A stretch of DNA of 64,000 bases from Fragilariopsis cylindrus CCMP1102 (taxonomy: Eukaryota > Bacillariophyta > Bacillariophyceae > Bacillariales > Bacillariaceae), in NCBI GenBank assembly GCA_900095095.1, contig FMBT01000503.1, forward strand, positions 1 through 64,000, given 5' to 3'. Made by a program: the position numbers and the translations under genes. A model generated the notes under the pieces. The model was given only the letters and a program-made list of their open reading frames with translations, was not told the origin of the DNA and did not search any database. This document shows, piece by piece, positions 30,389 to 41,067 of the stretch (positions are counted from its first letter, which is position 1; each line of letters starts with the position of its first letter).

Positions 30389-31310
30389 ATGAGAAAGAAA
30401 TGGCAACTATCAGGTGCAAATGAATTTGGAAGAACCATGCAAGGAGTAGGAAAAACAAGAAGCAAGAAGGACAAGGTAGAAAGCACCAATACAATGCACA
30501 TAATTCACAAAAAAGACATTCCCCAGAACAACAAGGTCACCTATGCCCCAATTCTGCTGAAACACACCAAACGCGATAAACTGCTGGAGGAGATAGACTC
30601 GATGATTATGAAGGCAAAACAAGCACTGACACAGCAGGGTTAGAAACAATCAAGGTCCATCTAAACAGTACCATCTCTAGAGCAAGACAAGGAGCAAAAT
30701 ACTTGTGCATCGACATTGGAAATATGTATTTGAATACGAAACTCCTATCACCAGAGTACATGAGAATCCACAAAGACCTAATACCAGATGAAACTATCCA
30801 GAAGCAGAAATCATCTACAGAGCAAGTGATCAGCCAAAAAATCAAGGAGCAGAGCTTCCGGATACCACTACCTAGGTGATTTAGATGGATTACTATTCAA
30901 TGGAGCAATATATATATTAGCAAAAATAATCAAATCAGTAATGCAATCAGCAGCAGAGGCAGAATGTGGTGCCTTATAATTATACATGAACGTGAAAGAA
31001 GCAGTACCAATGCGAACAACTTTAGAAGAATTAGGACACCCACAACCTGCAACACCAATGAGAACAGACAATAGCACAGCAGATGGAATAATGGAGACAG
31101 TCAAACAAAGAGCATCAAAATCAATGGACATGAGATTTTGCTGGCTACAGGATCAAGTTGAACAAGAATAATACAAAATTTAAAGTCTTTTAGGCACCAG
31201 AAAAACTAAATCTAGTAGACTACCAATCAAAAGTGCAACCAACAAGTGTACAGAGAGCACTTCGACCACTCTACCTATACATGGAAGGCAAAGCCCAACT
31301 ACGCTGCAAG
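30389..31310 (+). mobile_element. Ty1/Copia retrotransposon fossil (pol remnant)
   Basis: Conceptual pieces in order resemble a Copia pol as found in diatom CoDi elements: an early reverse-transcriptase part (HLNSTISRARQGAKYLCID-like) and a C-terminal RNase H part (KSMDMRFCWLQDQV). The element is broken in several places and lacks recognisable LTRs, integrase and gag here. It appears old. Confidence 0.65.
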
Positions 31311-32270
31311 GGTATGATGAGATCCTAGAGTCACTAGCAAGCGGGACTAAGACCGTTTGTCAGAGTCAACCGTTACTAGCCAGTACATTAAATACTACAG
31401 CCCAGTATGACAAGTTGCAACCAGGCAAGCCATATCCATTCACACATTAACCATTTGCTAAGACGTATTGCTAACTCAATGGGTTAACCAGTGTCAACCA
31501 GTTGTAATGGAAACAGTAACCAAGATAAGATAGCTCATAATAACTTTAGACATTATTTAATAACAAAGTTTACTATATCGTAGCTCAACAAACATGAATG
31601 CCTTAAAAAACATATGAAACAAAATCATCATCATTTACTGTACCCATCATGCCATCAAGATAAAAGGCCTAGATGTAGTAGCACGGTATTACAATCGTAC
31701 AAAATTTGTATACTCTTGACTCAACCAGGACTGAATTGTTGCAAAAAAAAGAAATGCATTATGACATGGCATGCCTTGCTGTTATTCATTTTTACAATTA
31801 ATTGTATAGGGTTCATTATCAATTTATGTAGCCTGTATATAGTAGAAACGAAAGGAAAGAAAGAGATTCGATTATACTAATAAATATTATCCATAGCAAT
31901 TGAATAGCCACTGGAGATTAATTAATTTATCTTATGTACAATTTGTAGTCTATCTTCTTTGACTTTGCAATTTTTTTATGATGACCGACAGGGCCGACTC
32001 AATTTGATTTGGCACTTGAGGGAAACGTTATTTTTGTTTGTTTATTTTTTTCCGCGGATTGCAACAGGTACTGTATAACTACAAGAACTAGAAATTTTGC
32101 ACCACTACTAGGTTCCAACAACGGTCACATTTGAGAGTCATTGGACACCGCGCCAACGAACCAGCGACAAGAAATTTGCAACTGATTACTGATTACCCCC
32201 GTCAAACAGCATCAACCCACAACAAAAACAAAAAGGACAAAGAGACGTCAATAATCCATTACTGAACAAA
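31311..32270. other. Intergenic region, possible element flank
   Basis: The first 250 bp has the mixed base texture of the preceding fossil and could be its flank. I could not find matched terminal repeats. An ACGTCA (inverted TGACGT) lies at about 32244, just before the LNR gene. No gene seen. Confidence 0.35.
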
Positions 32271-32957
32271 ATGCAAGACTTTCCCGCCTACTGCACTGCC
32301 TCAAATCCATTGATTGGAAATGGCCATTGTGATCATGGCTGGTACAATACGCTCGAGTGTGGCTTCGATGGAGGCGATTGTGAAGACTGGAATGCGAAGT
32401 TTCCCAACTGCAATGCCGAGTATCCATATGAACTTGGAAATGGCTCTTGTTTTGACAACTGCGGTCACAATACGGCCGAGTGCGACTTCGATGGAGGCGA
32501 TTGTTATTACTGGAATTTCAAGAAGAAGCATCCCAACTGCTTTGTCTATGATATACGATTGATTGGAGATGACGTTTGTGATAGTGAATACAATACGGCC
32601 GAGTGTGGCTTCGACTTAGGCGATTGTGGCAACCCTAACCCTTTTCCTGTGTGGTCGGTTGTTGGAGGTGTAGCAGGAGCATTTTTGCTCATTGCCATTG
32701 GAATCGCTATTGGTAAGAAAAAATGGAATACTAGTAGTACGATGCAAGAAACAGCTGCTGCTGGTGGTGGTGGTGGTGTACAAACAGGCAATGCGACAGA
32801 CGGCATGAACAATCAACAGGAGGAGCCTTTCCCTGATGTAGAAGCTACGGGTTCATCATCAGCAAGGAACATTCACAAACCTGTTCTCCAGAGTCAGGAC
32901 AATAGGGCGACTCTCGGACGAGAGTTCGGGAGCGAAGCGAGCGGTGAAGAGGAGTGA
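32271..32957 (+). CDS. LNR (Notch-repeat) single-pass membrane protein
   Basis: 228 residues. Three Lin-12/Notch repeats occupy about 8-38, 47-79 and 88-120, each with the Cys pattern and the calcium-binding ending (CGFDGGDC, CDFDGGDC, CGFDLGDC). A membrane span follows (about 128-149, VVGGVAGAFLLIAIGIAIG), then a Gly/Ser-rich cytosolic tail. LNRs are disulfide- and calcium-dependent modules seen in Notch, pappalysin and stealth-type phosphotransferases, and as stand-alone arrays in diatoms. No signal peptide precedes the first repeat, although the repeats need the secretory lumen. The membrane span may act as the targeting signal, or a 5' exon is missing. The frame ends inside the first unit of a GC-rich minisatellite, so the last 15 residues or so are repeat-derived. 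Confidence 0.8.
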   Translation: MQDFPAYCTASNPLIGNGHCDHGWYNTLECGFDGGDCEDWNAKFPNCNAEYPYELGNGSCFDNCGHNTAECDFDGGDCYYWNFKKKHPNCFVYDIRLIGDDVCDSEYNTAECGFDLGDCGNPNPFPVWSVVGGVAGAFLLIAIGIAIGKKKWNTSSTMQETAAAGGGGGVQTGNATDGMNNQQEEPFPDVEATGSSSARNIHKPVLQSQDNRATLGREFGSEASGEEE

Positions 32958-33070
32958 GGAGCGAAGCGGGCGGTGAAGAGGAGTTCGGGAGCGAAGCGGG
33001 CGGTGAGGAGGAGTGAGGAGACGAAGCGAGCGGTGAGGAGGAGTGAGGAGCGAAGCGGGCGGTGACGACT
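32925..33070 (+). repeat. GC-rich minisatellite, about five 29-31-bp units
   Basis: Imperfect tandem units built on GAGCGAAGCGGGCGGTGA-GGAGGAGT, differing in GAAG versus GGAG and TTCGG versus TGA. The array overlaps the stop region of the LNR gene, so unit number and phase would set its C terminus. Composition contrasts strongly with the AT-rich flanks. Confidence 0.85.
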
Positions 33071-33439
33071 CCTCCATCACCACAACTCTTGTTCCGGGAC
33101 AGGGATAACAAGACAAATAATTATTTATTACTATTTAATATAATATGAAATCAAACCTCGAATCACTTAAGTTTTTTTAGAATCTTTATGTTTTGAATTA
33201 AGAATCGTAATATTCATCATGTTTGTCACTACTATTGTTTCAAGAACCAACCACGGTCCGATGCAGCAAGCTACAACAATCTCATCGTACAAAACTTTTG
33301 TTAGATCCTCTGATTTTTCATGGAATGTAGCAGTATCACCCTAAACTCTTTCGCATATTCACATGTATTGGGAGTACGATCGTTCCCTATAATACGCCAC
33401 AGTACAATACCGTCGTAATACTATTGTATTCACCTTTGT

Positions 33440-34205
33440 TTTGATAATAATTCAATATTCAGACACTATTCCTAGTAGTCGTAGTAGTAGTAGTAGTAAT
33501 GCTAGTACTAATATCGCTATAGCAGAACTGCAGAAAGGAAAAGGGAAATCAAGTACTCCTACTTGTGATTGCAACAAGAGTGGTGGCGAGAAGAGAAAGA
33601 GAGAGTGCGACACCTGTGGTAGAAGATATGCAGTCGAGTGCTGGAAGCTCCAATCTGGAGGAGGAAACAATGGTGGACGTTTAGGGCAGTAATTTCTTTA
33701 CAAAGAAAGATGCTAAGCAATACCTGAAAAGTCGGTTAGCAAAACAAGGATCAGGAGGTAACTCTGATTCTAGTGACTCTGACGAAGAAGATTTGTGGAA
33801 GAGTGGATTGAATCAAGCAGAACAATTGCATGTACTAGCATCTACTAATATCAACCCAATGAACGCAATCTTGAATTCGATAAAGATGATCTCAAACGTT
33901 ATTTATAAGAAGCAAGCAAAGAAATACTTCAAGAAATGAAGTGGAAAGCCACCAGGAAGGATCCTTCAAAGACCTACCCCGGTGCTAGTAGATACAGTTG
34001 ATGGTACATTATATTCAAGCCGAGCAAAGCCATTACATGGAGCAAGACGCTACTCAGCAGTATTGATCTCTATAGTCAATGAAATGGTCAAGAGACCATG
34101 GCAAGATGTCTTCTGTGTCAAGCATATTTCACTAGTACCTCCAGAAAACACAGAAATAGGAATGCCCGGTGGATACAACTGCAATTTCTCTAGAATAGCA
34201 TAAAA
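33440..34205 (+). mobile_element. Possible Copia gag-like fossil
   Basis: Conceptual pieces include a Cys-rich knuckle-like segment (CDTCGRRYAVECWKL) followed by FFTKKDAKQYLK-like and charged segments, resembling the gag end of diatom Copia elements. It is broken and has no visible LTRs. It could be the other half of the element at 30.4-31.3 kb, split by rearrangement, or unrelated. Low confidence. Confidence 0.35.
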
Positions 34206-34684
34206 CGATTCAATAGCCAGAGCTATCGGAACTAACTCACTTTGAGAAAGTTCTATTAGTATGTGTGTTTGAAAATAATGATAATTTATATTGCTCTATT
34301 CCTGTACATTATTTTTCTTCTACATACGATGCCATCCATCATGATATATGTAGGTTGATGTATACGACGAATCGTACATATTTTAGTTTGATGTAATGGC
34401 TTGCCCCGACTGGACGGAGGCCTTCTACTTAGCTGGCTGTGTAGGGATTTATAAATACTATGTTCACCTCTTGGTCGTGTCGTGTGGTGGTGGTAACAGT
34501 TCTTCGTCTTCGAGTTCGATTTCTTTCCTTCCATTATTCGGGACGATGACGACATCATTGTCAGTACTATCAATAACGCCGGGCTGCTGCTGTCGTTTAC
34601 TACTGCTACTGCTACTGCTACTATCATTGGTGGTACTAGTGGTACTACTACTACTACTACAACTCGAACTTGAATTCTGTAACA
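34206..34684. other. Intergenic or 3' region of the AAA ATPase gene
   Basis: In one minus frame a Ser/Thr-rich then acidic sequence (DNDVVIVPNNGRKEIELEDEE) directly follows the AAA gene's apparent stop and may be its true C-terminal tail after another frame change. Otherwise nothing seen. Confidence 0.35.
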
Positions 34685-36523
34685 CTAAGTAGTAGCAGCA
34701 CTTCTGCCAACATCGTCTACCGCATATTCTAAATCTTCTATTGTCACAACACAATCAAACATAGCCACGGCCTCTTGTCGACCTTTGTTGCATTTTTGTT
34801 TGCATCCAGATCAACCGAATACAATGAAACGGCCCGTTCGAGGGCCCTTTGTTGAATGAAGTATTTGGAGATTATGAAGGGGGGGGGGGGGGGGGGGAAG
34901 AAACAAAATAGTATCGAGAACCAAAAATGAATTAATAAAAACATAAAAGTATTTGAACAAAAACAACTAATTCACTAACACTAACACGGTCAATTACACA
35001 CACACACACCACACACACCACACACACACTTAATTCATTATTTATTTACCTACTGGCTGCCGCTCGAGGAATAGCACTTAATTGTGCTCCCGAATAACCT
35101 TCACATCTATCCGATAGGTATGTTAATAATTCATGATAGGTCATTACTAATTCTTCCATTCTATCATCATTGTCTTCTTTGCTGAGAAGGTTGTTATCAT
35201 TGTTCACACCACCAATATATTGTTAGTGTTGGGTGAATCACTCACTTTCAATCGTCCTGTTTGTTGCATAGATGTCATATGTACATTCAATATACTAATA
35301 CGTTGTTGTCTGGAACTTGGAGGTGGGACTTCAATTTGTACTTCAAAGCGTCCCGGTCGTAATAATGCAGGATCAATCAATGCTGGACGATTGGTCATCG
35401 CAATCACTAATGTAGGAACTTCCAGTAGGTCCACACCATCCATTTTACTTAATATTTGATTCACCACCGAATCTCGTGCGACACTAGCCGCACCACCATC
35501 ACTTCGGAACTACTCCTTGTGCGTGCCATAGCATCAAACCTTACAATATATATATATATATATATAACAGTAGAATATGATGAACGATTGGATAATAATT
35601 GGAATAAATAAATGGATGAGATACAGACAGACAGACAGAGAGAATGATAAGAGAGAGAAAAATGAGAGAAACATATATAGTGGAGTACGAACACCGTATT
35701 AACATTTGGTATGTGTGTGTTTGTGTTTGTGTAGGAATAACATGCAACATCATATAACATCATCAGTATTATCAGTATTTGAATACCGGATATATATATA
35801 TATATATATATCATTTTCGGAATTTTTCATAGCTATGACACCGATAATGTAATATACTTCTATAAATACAATGTACAATGTACAATGTACGGTAACGTAA
35901 CACGTAAGCGTCGTTCAGAAAACATTATGCGTAAACTTACTCGTCCAACAAGATGACATGCAATGCCGCCTTATCCATCCCTCGTCCACCACTTATTCGA
36001 TAGGGATCATAGACCGGTGGTGGATTATCAAACAATTCACGTAAATTCTTTTCACTAGATCCCACAAATTTATCCATTAATTGTGGACCACTGACTACCG
36101 TTAATGGTCGTGCGGGTGAAAATAATTTACCAATGGTTCTTGCCAACAATGTTTTTCCACAACCGGAATGTCCGTATAACAGCACACCTCTCACGGGGTG
36201 ACACCTAATTCTTGTAACACACTAGGTGGTGCTGCCAATGGTGTCCAGACCCTTCTTTTTATTTCTGTAATGACCTCCTCTAATCCACCGACACCGAGTG
36301 CCTCGCCATTAAATTTAGAACCCGTCAAGGCAATCAATTCGGCCGAATGTGCTTGTGCGAATGTCACAGCATCTGTCGATACAAAATGTGTACACGTAGA
36401 AGTAGAATCATCATCATCCATATCATCGTCTTCATCATTGTCATCGGTCTTCTCATTGTTTCGTTGTTGTCTTGTTCCTTTTTTTTGTTTTTTTTTTGAT
36501 GTTGTTGCCGTCTTCCTGATCAT
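34685..36523 (-). CDS. NSF/Sec18-like AAA+ ATPase, only one AAA module visible
   Basis: Segments read in order on the minus strand: an acidic linker, GVGGLEEVITEIKRRV, Walker A (LLYGHSGCGKTLLARTIG), DKFVGSSEKNLRELF, Walker B (HVILLDE), an intron (35540-35940), SDGGAASVARDSVVNQILSK, IAMTNRPALIDPALLRPGRF (sensor and arginine-finger region), EGYSGAQLSAIPRAAASR, a 203-bp intron (34847-35049) and VVTIEDLEYAV. This is the D1 module of N-ethylmaleimide-sensitive factor, which disassembles SNARE complexes. Frame changes occur near 36196, 35503, 35215 and 34785, all as if one base were missing. The usual N domain and second AAA module are not recognisable within the gene, unless distant exons are missed. 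Start uncertain: M36523, or an ATG near 36991. Confidence 0.72.
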
Positions 36524-37303
36524 TATTATTCAATATTTCCTTTTGAATATCGTTGTTTTTTCTTCTTTTTCAATATCCCCGGCCTATGAACATCCTCCTT
36601 ATTATTTTGACTACTATTCTGACTTAGTAATTTACGTTCCTTATTTCTTTTAATTTTCTTTCCCATTCCAATTGTGTATTTGCCATTTCTTTTCTATTTT
36701 CAATCCATTCTTGTTCTTTTTCCTTTTGAGTAGAACTTGAAGTACTGTACTACTTGATGCAGTAGAACCATTGTTGTCGAGAAATAGTGGAGTCCGTTGC
36801 TGTTTTGACAACGGACGACGACGACAACGATACGTGTCTGTGTCTGTGTCTTGGTTGCCGTTGGATCAATAATGCATGTACTACCACGGTATTACTACTA
36901 GTATGGCGGTACTGGTGGGCTCTGTAAGAATACTAATACTACTCCTACTAGGGGCAGAAGTAGTAGGAACAACAGTGGCAGCTTCGTCCATTGTCAACAA
37001 CCAACGGTGCTAGTGATAAATGAAATAAAGCTCGGTGATCAAAGTGAACAGGGGATGCATAGGATATTGTTTGTTTGGTATGTCGTCTAGTCTACATTTG
37101 TTGCTTTTTGATTTTTATTTATTTATCGACGGAACCGAAGAATATCTTCCGAACCGGCGGAATTCGCCGATGCATGGATGGCGTGTGGAAGACGTGACGT
37201 TAATTCAATACAAAAATACGAGTCGTTAAATATAGTGATTTATTTTGCGCGAGTCGAGTACTACCACAAAATATTATTATGTAAGAAACAACTGTAACTT
37301 TGA
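36524..37303. other. Upstream region of the AAA gene
   Basis: On the minus strand an ATG at about 36991 opens about 36 codons (MDEAATVVPTTSAPS) before a stop and may be a first exon. A TGACGT lies at about 37195. The rest is low complexity. Confidence 0.3.
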
Positions 37304-38045
37304 TTGATTGAGATCCTGTTCTATATCTTACGTACTAGTAAGTTGATTGATGATTACATAACGCAATTCAATAGCTCACAAAGCAAACAAGCAACAAGTA
37401 TCAGCATAAATAAATGCATCATCCGTACTAAGGAACGTAATGATTTGATTGGATTGGAACACGACGACGATGACGATGACGATGACAAAATCATTCAAGA
37501 TCTTTTGGGATTTACAATGTCCTTATTCCAAGAAGATGTGGGAACAATATCGAGGGTACAACAATAAGAAACAACACATCAGAATTCTGTTGCGGTCCTC
37601 GAACATGTATTAGGTGTAGGGAACAATAACTCACAGCAGCAGCAGCAGCAGGCATCGTCTCGTCAACAGTATTAGTACAAGTAGTACTGATACTGGTACT
37701 GGCACTCCTCTGTTGGAACCAGTAGCAGTACCAGTACCAGTACCAGTCGACGCACAGTATGTACCCAGAACAATTATTCATCGTGATTATACTAACGTTG
37801 GTCATGCTGCACCACATCAAGAGTTATTTACGGTATATATCACAAGTTATGCACATCATCCACAAGCATTTGCGGCACACTGTGGAGCATCATTGATTGA
37901 TACAATGAAAGGAAGGGACGTGATGTTTAAATTCTTTGAGAATGAAGATCAAATATCATCCATATTGGGTAGTACAAGTCCCAGTAGTACATGTAGTGTC
38001 ATAGCGAAGCAGCAGAATCTACAGGAGCAACTAGTAGCAGCATAA
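37304..38045 (+). pseudogene. Unrecognised gene with interrupted frame
   Basis: Two coding-like stretches are consecutive: one ending DKIIQDLLGFTMSLFQEDVG and continuing past an in-frame TAA near 37565 through NSVAVLEHVLGVGNNN plus polyQ, and a second in another frame (about 37640-38045) with APHQELFTVYITSYAHHPQA and FAAHCGASLIDTMKGRDVMF. Both have ordinary protein composition but I recognise no domain. It may be a small gene with an intron I have not placed, or a decayed one. Confidence 0.35.
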
Positions 38046-38829
38046 AGGATGCAACAGAATCTATGGAAGGAAGACAAGTACTGTAACATGTAATATAATA
38101 TGATACGTACTACGTCAAATATAAGTAGAGGAGGCAGTAAGTAAGATCATGACTGGGAAGGAAACTACCGTATAGTTATAACAAAATACACTACAAAACT
38201 TTGGCCTTTGTAGGAAGCAGAAATTCAGGATAGGATATTTGTTTGTTTGGATATACAGTATCGTCTATTCTACAGACTACAGTACGTATGTACGCAACTG
38301 CACACACAGTACCTACGTACATACATACGTGTTTTAAGCGTGTCATAAGTGCGACCAATTTGGACGCCCGTTTATAAACCGTTTAAACTCGCTCATTTTT
38401 TTCGTGCTTTGCGTTATTTGAAAAATAAAGTTGTGTATCGAAAAAAAACATTTCATTAACTTTGTCCGTTTGCTTCGAAACAAGCGATATGCCTTCGCTT
38501 ATTTGTAGTTTGAAGTAATGGTACACGACGCGTACAGTAAAGGTGTAGCACATGAAATTATAATAATAATAGATAGGACACTACCTTTTCCTCACGAAAT
38601 AAGAAAAATAACATATATTGCCAATTCCTGCATCTTCCTTTCCTGTCGTAAGTTATTCTGAAAGCGTTATAAATAACTGTCTGTGATTCAGACATCTATC
38701 TGGCAGTATTGAATACATCATTGTAGTGGTTCGATTATCATTATTCCATTATACCGGCAGTACGATATCCAATCCTTATCGTATACACGTTAACAACAAT
38801 AAACAGAGCAAGTAATAATAGAGCTGACG
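38046..38829. other. Intergenic region
   Basis: Contains CATACGTACG/GTACGTA-like repeats (about 38284-38332) and the upstream flank of the acidic membrane protein. No gene seen. Confidence 0.45.
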
Positions 38830-40683
38830 ATGAATCTGAATCATCGTCATCATAGCGTCATTAATCTACGAAAAAAATTCAAGATACTATCATTATTATG
38901 TTCACTATTATTGGTATCATCTTTTATTGTTATGACAACTGGAGATGCAGTCGAAAGAATACGACGACGTCGTACTACTGTTACTAATTTTGCTAACAAT
39001 AGCAACAACAAAGTAATGGATACCAAACAGCTTCTACGACACGCCATCAAAGTCGATAAGAACTTTCAAAACCGTATTCTAGATGAAGAAGATGGTGAGG
39101 AAGACGAAAATGATAATGATAACAACAATGAAGACGACAATGAAGAAGATGAAGAACAAAATGATGAGGACAACGAAGAAGATGTAGATGAAGAAGATGA
39201 AGCCGATGATGAGGACAACGAAGAAGAGGAAGAAAAAGAGGAGGAATCAGAAGAAGAAGACGAGGACGAGGATAATGAAGATGAAGATGAGGACGATGAG
39301 GAGGAAGTAGAAGAAGAAGATCAAGAGCCTCAGATTAATTTTGTGAAATGCGCCGCTTTTACTGTCGAACCAAACATTGTGGACGTCAATGAAATGCTAG
39401 AGAATGGTGATATCAATGATGATGAGGTAGAACAAATACAAAATAGTTACGTGACTAAAATTACATCCAATTTCAATACACAAGAATCCATCGTGTTCTT
39501 CACGCTTGGAAATGGTCCAAATGATGAGGATCGTGAGTTATACATGATTAATATTAATGATTGGATTACAGCATCGTATGGTTATAATAAGATCTGTAAC
39601 GCCATCGATCAGAATGATGTCAGTACAGTATTTTCTACTATACCTAATTTTGCGTCCGCGTCCATTAAACAATATTCCGATCATGCCTGGTATGCTGGTT
39701 TTAATTGTAAGGCAGACGGTACTGGATTTAAAACACAATTATTCTTGGACGATACTTGTACTACCTTTAGTCCAACATTAAATGACTATTATCCCTTTAC
39801 AAGTTCTTCCACAAGCGCCACGAATGCGAATGCGAATCAGCAGAATGCTGCACAAGATTATTCGACTCAAGTGGCCTCCGATTTAACTCGATACATGGTA
39901 CAAAAAATTAACAACATCATTGCAAATTCTCAATATTGTGACGAATCCGAATTTTGTGATAACGTCCTTGACACCTCCGTAGATTTAGTTACCTGCTTAA
40001 AGAATGGTGAAGAGGCTAATGATGATGATGATGGAGCTGCTGCTGATGATGAAAATTGCAACTGTAACGAAGATGGAGAAGAGGAAGACTGCGATTGTCG
40101 CCGTCGACTTCGAACTACACGGCAACAAAGGAATTTATATAGTTATCAGCTGAGCTACGATGAAGCTTCGAACGTCCAAGATGCGTGTCCATCAATTCAA
40201 ACAGCTATGAGTCTCGATGAACAATATGAGTATACCGACCTCGAAGCGGAAGAAAGGATATCGCTATGGAGCAACATCAAAAATGGTGATCAAGAAGCAG
40301 ATAGATCAAGTAGTAGCAGTGCAGTATTAAATAGTACTTATTGGTTGTACATTGGTGGTCTATTGGTGGCTGGATGCATCGCAATCCTCCTTGTTCTATC
40401 AAGAATGAAAAAGTTTGAGATGCAAAAGTTTGGAAAATCGTGTCTTGATGCAGATGATAATCCAAAGAATGAACCTCTTTGCGGTAGTGAATCACAAGTG
40501 AGAAGTTGTGAAACCAATGATACGTGTGAAGATCAAAGTGAATTTGAATGTCAAATGACACAAAAAGAACGTCGACGAAAGGCGAGGAAATCTTCTTCTT
40601 CCTCTGTTAGATCTACTAGAAGCAAAAGCTCTTCTTCGAGGGGACGATCTCGTCTGCGTGGCTTTAAAAAGACTAAGTCATAG
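38830..40683 (+). CDS. Acidic-rich type I membrane protein, diatom-specific in look
   Basis: 617 residues. A signal peptide or anchor (about 20-40, ILSLLCSLLLVSSFIVMTTG) is followed by a dibasic stretch and an extreme Asp/Glu/Asn run (about 78-160). A Cys-containing lumenal domain (about 165-400) then begins NFVKCAAFTVEPN and includes HAWYAGFNCKADGTGFKTQL and FLDDTC. A second acidic and Cys-rich patch with an RRRL step follows, then a membrane span (about 500-520, YWLYIGGLLVAGCIAILLVL) and a Ser/Arg/Lys-rich cytosolic tail. The layout of signal, acidic lumenal part, one span and short basic tail resembles silicalemma- or vesicle-associated diatom proteins, but I recognise no named family. Role in silica or vesicle biology is only a guess. 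Confidence 0.75.
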   Translation: MNLNHRHHSVINLRKKFKILSLLCSLLLVSSFIVMTTGDAVERIRRRRTTVTNFANNSNNKVMDTKQLLRHAIKVDKNFQNRILDEEDGEEDENDNDNNNEDDNEEDEEQNDEDNEEDVDEEDEADDEDNEEEEEKEEESEEEDEDEDNEDEDEDDEEEVEEEDQEPQINFVKCAAFTVEPNIVDVNEMLENGDINDDEVEQIQNSYVTKITSNFNTQESIVFFTLGNGPNDEDRELYMININDWITASYGYNKICNAIDQNDVSTVFSTIPNFASASIKQYSDHAWYAGFNCKADGTGFKTQLFLDDTCTTFSPTLNDYYPFTSSSTSATNANANQQNAAQDYSTQVASDLTRYMVQKINNIIANSQYCDESEFCDNVLDTSVDLVTCLKNGEEANDDDDGAAADDENCNCNEDGEEEDCDCRRRLRTTRQQRNLYSYQLSYDEASNVQDACPSIQTAMSLDEQYEYTDLEAEERISLWSNIKNGDQEADRSSSSSAVLNSTYWLYIGGLLVAGCIAILLVLSRMKKFEMQKFGKSCLDADDNPKNEPLCGSESQVRSCETNDTCEDQSEFECQMTQKERRRKARKSSSSSVRSTRSKSSSSRGRSRLRGFKKTKS

Positions 40684-41067
40684 TCATCGCCGCGTGATGG
40701 AAAAGGAAAAGGACCATAGATGAGTTTCGCTGCGATCGAAAATCATACTAGTAAGGAACCCCAACAAGCGAAGAACGAACAATAATATATTTGTATTTTG
40801 TTGGGAAATATGTACTAGTATTTGTTTGTTCCTCATGCGTGTGTGGGTTCTCGCATTACAGATACAACAATTACGAAGTCACCAATCTTTGTGTGATGAC
40901 TGTGATAGTCATCGTGAACCCTACGACTAGGACCTACTGTCAGCCATTAAATGAATACTTTAATGCTACTATTATAGTGGGCTTCTAATGATTATTATTT
41001 ATTTTATTTCTAATGGACTTTAGATGTATCCTATGTTATGTATATGTATGTATTAGTATTTCCAGAT
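40684..41067. other. Convergent 3' flank
   Basis: AT-rich with TATGTATATG-type sequence. No gene seen. Confidence 0.5.

Noticed and set aside
32925-33070. CRISPR-like short repeats
   Set aside because: Units are adjacent and imperfect, without spacers.
37035-37229. Small plus-strand gene
   Set aside because: A 64-codon frame of mixed composition with no recognised block, overlapping the probable upstream region of the AAA gene.
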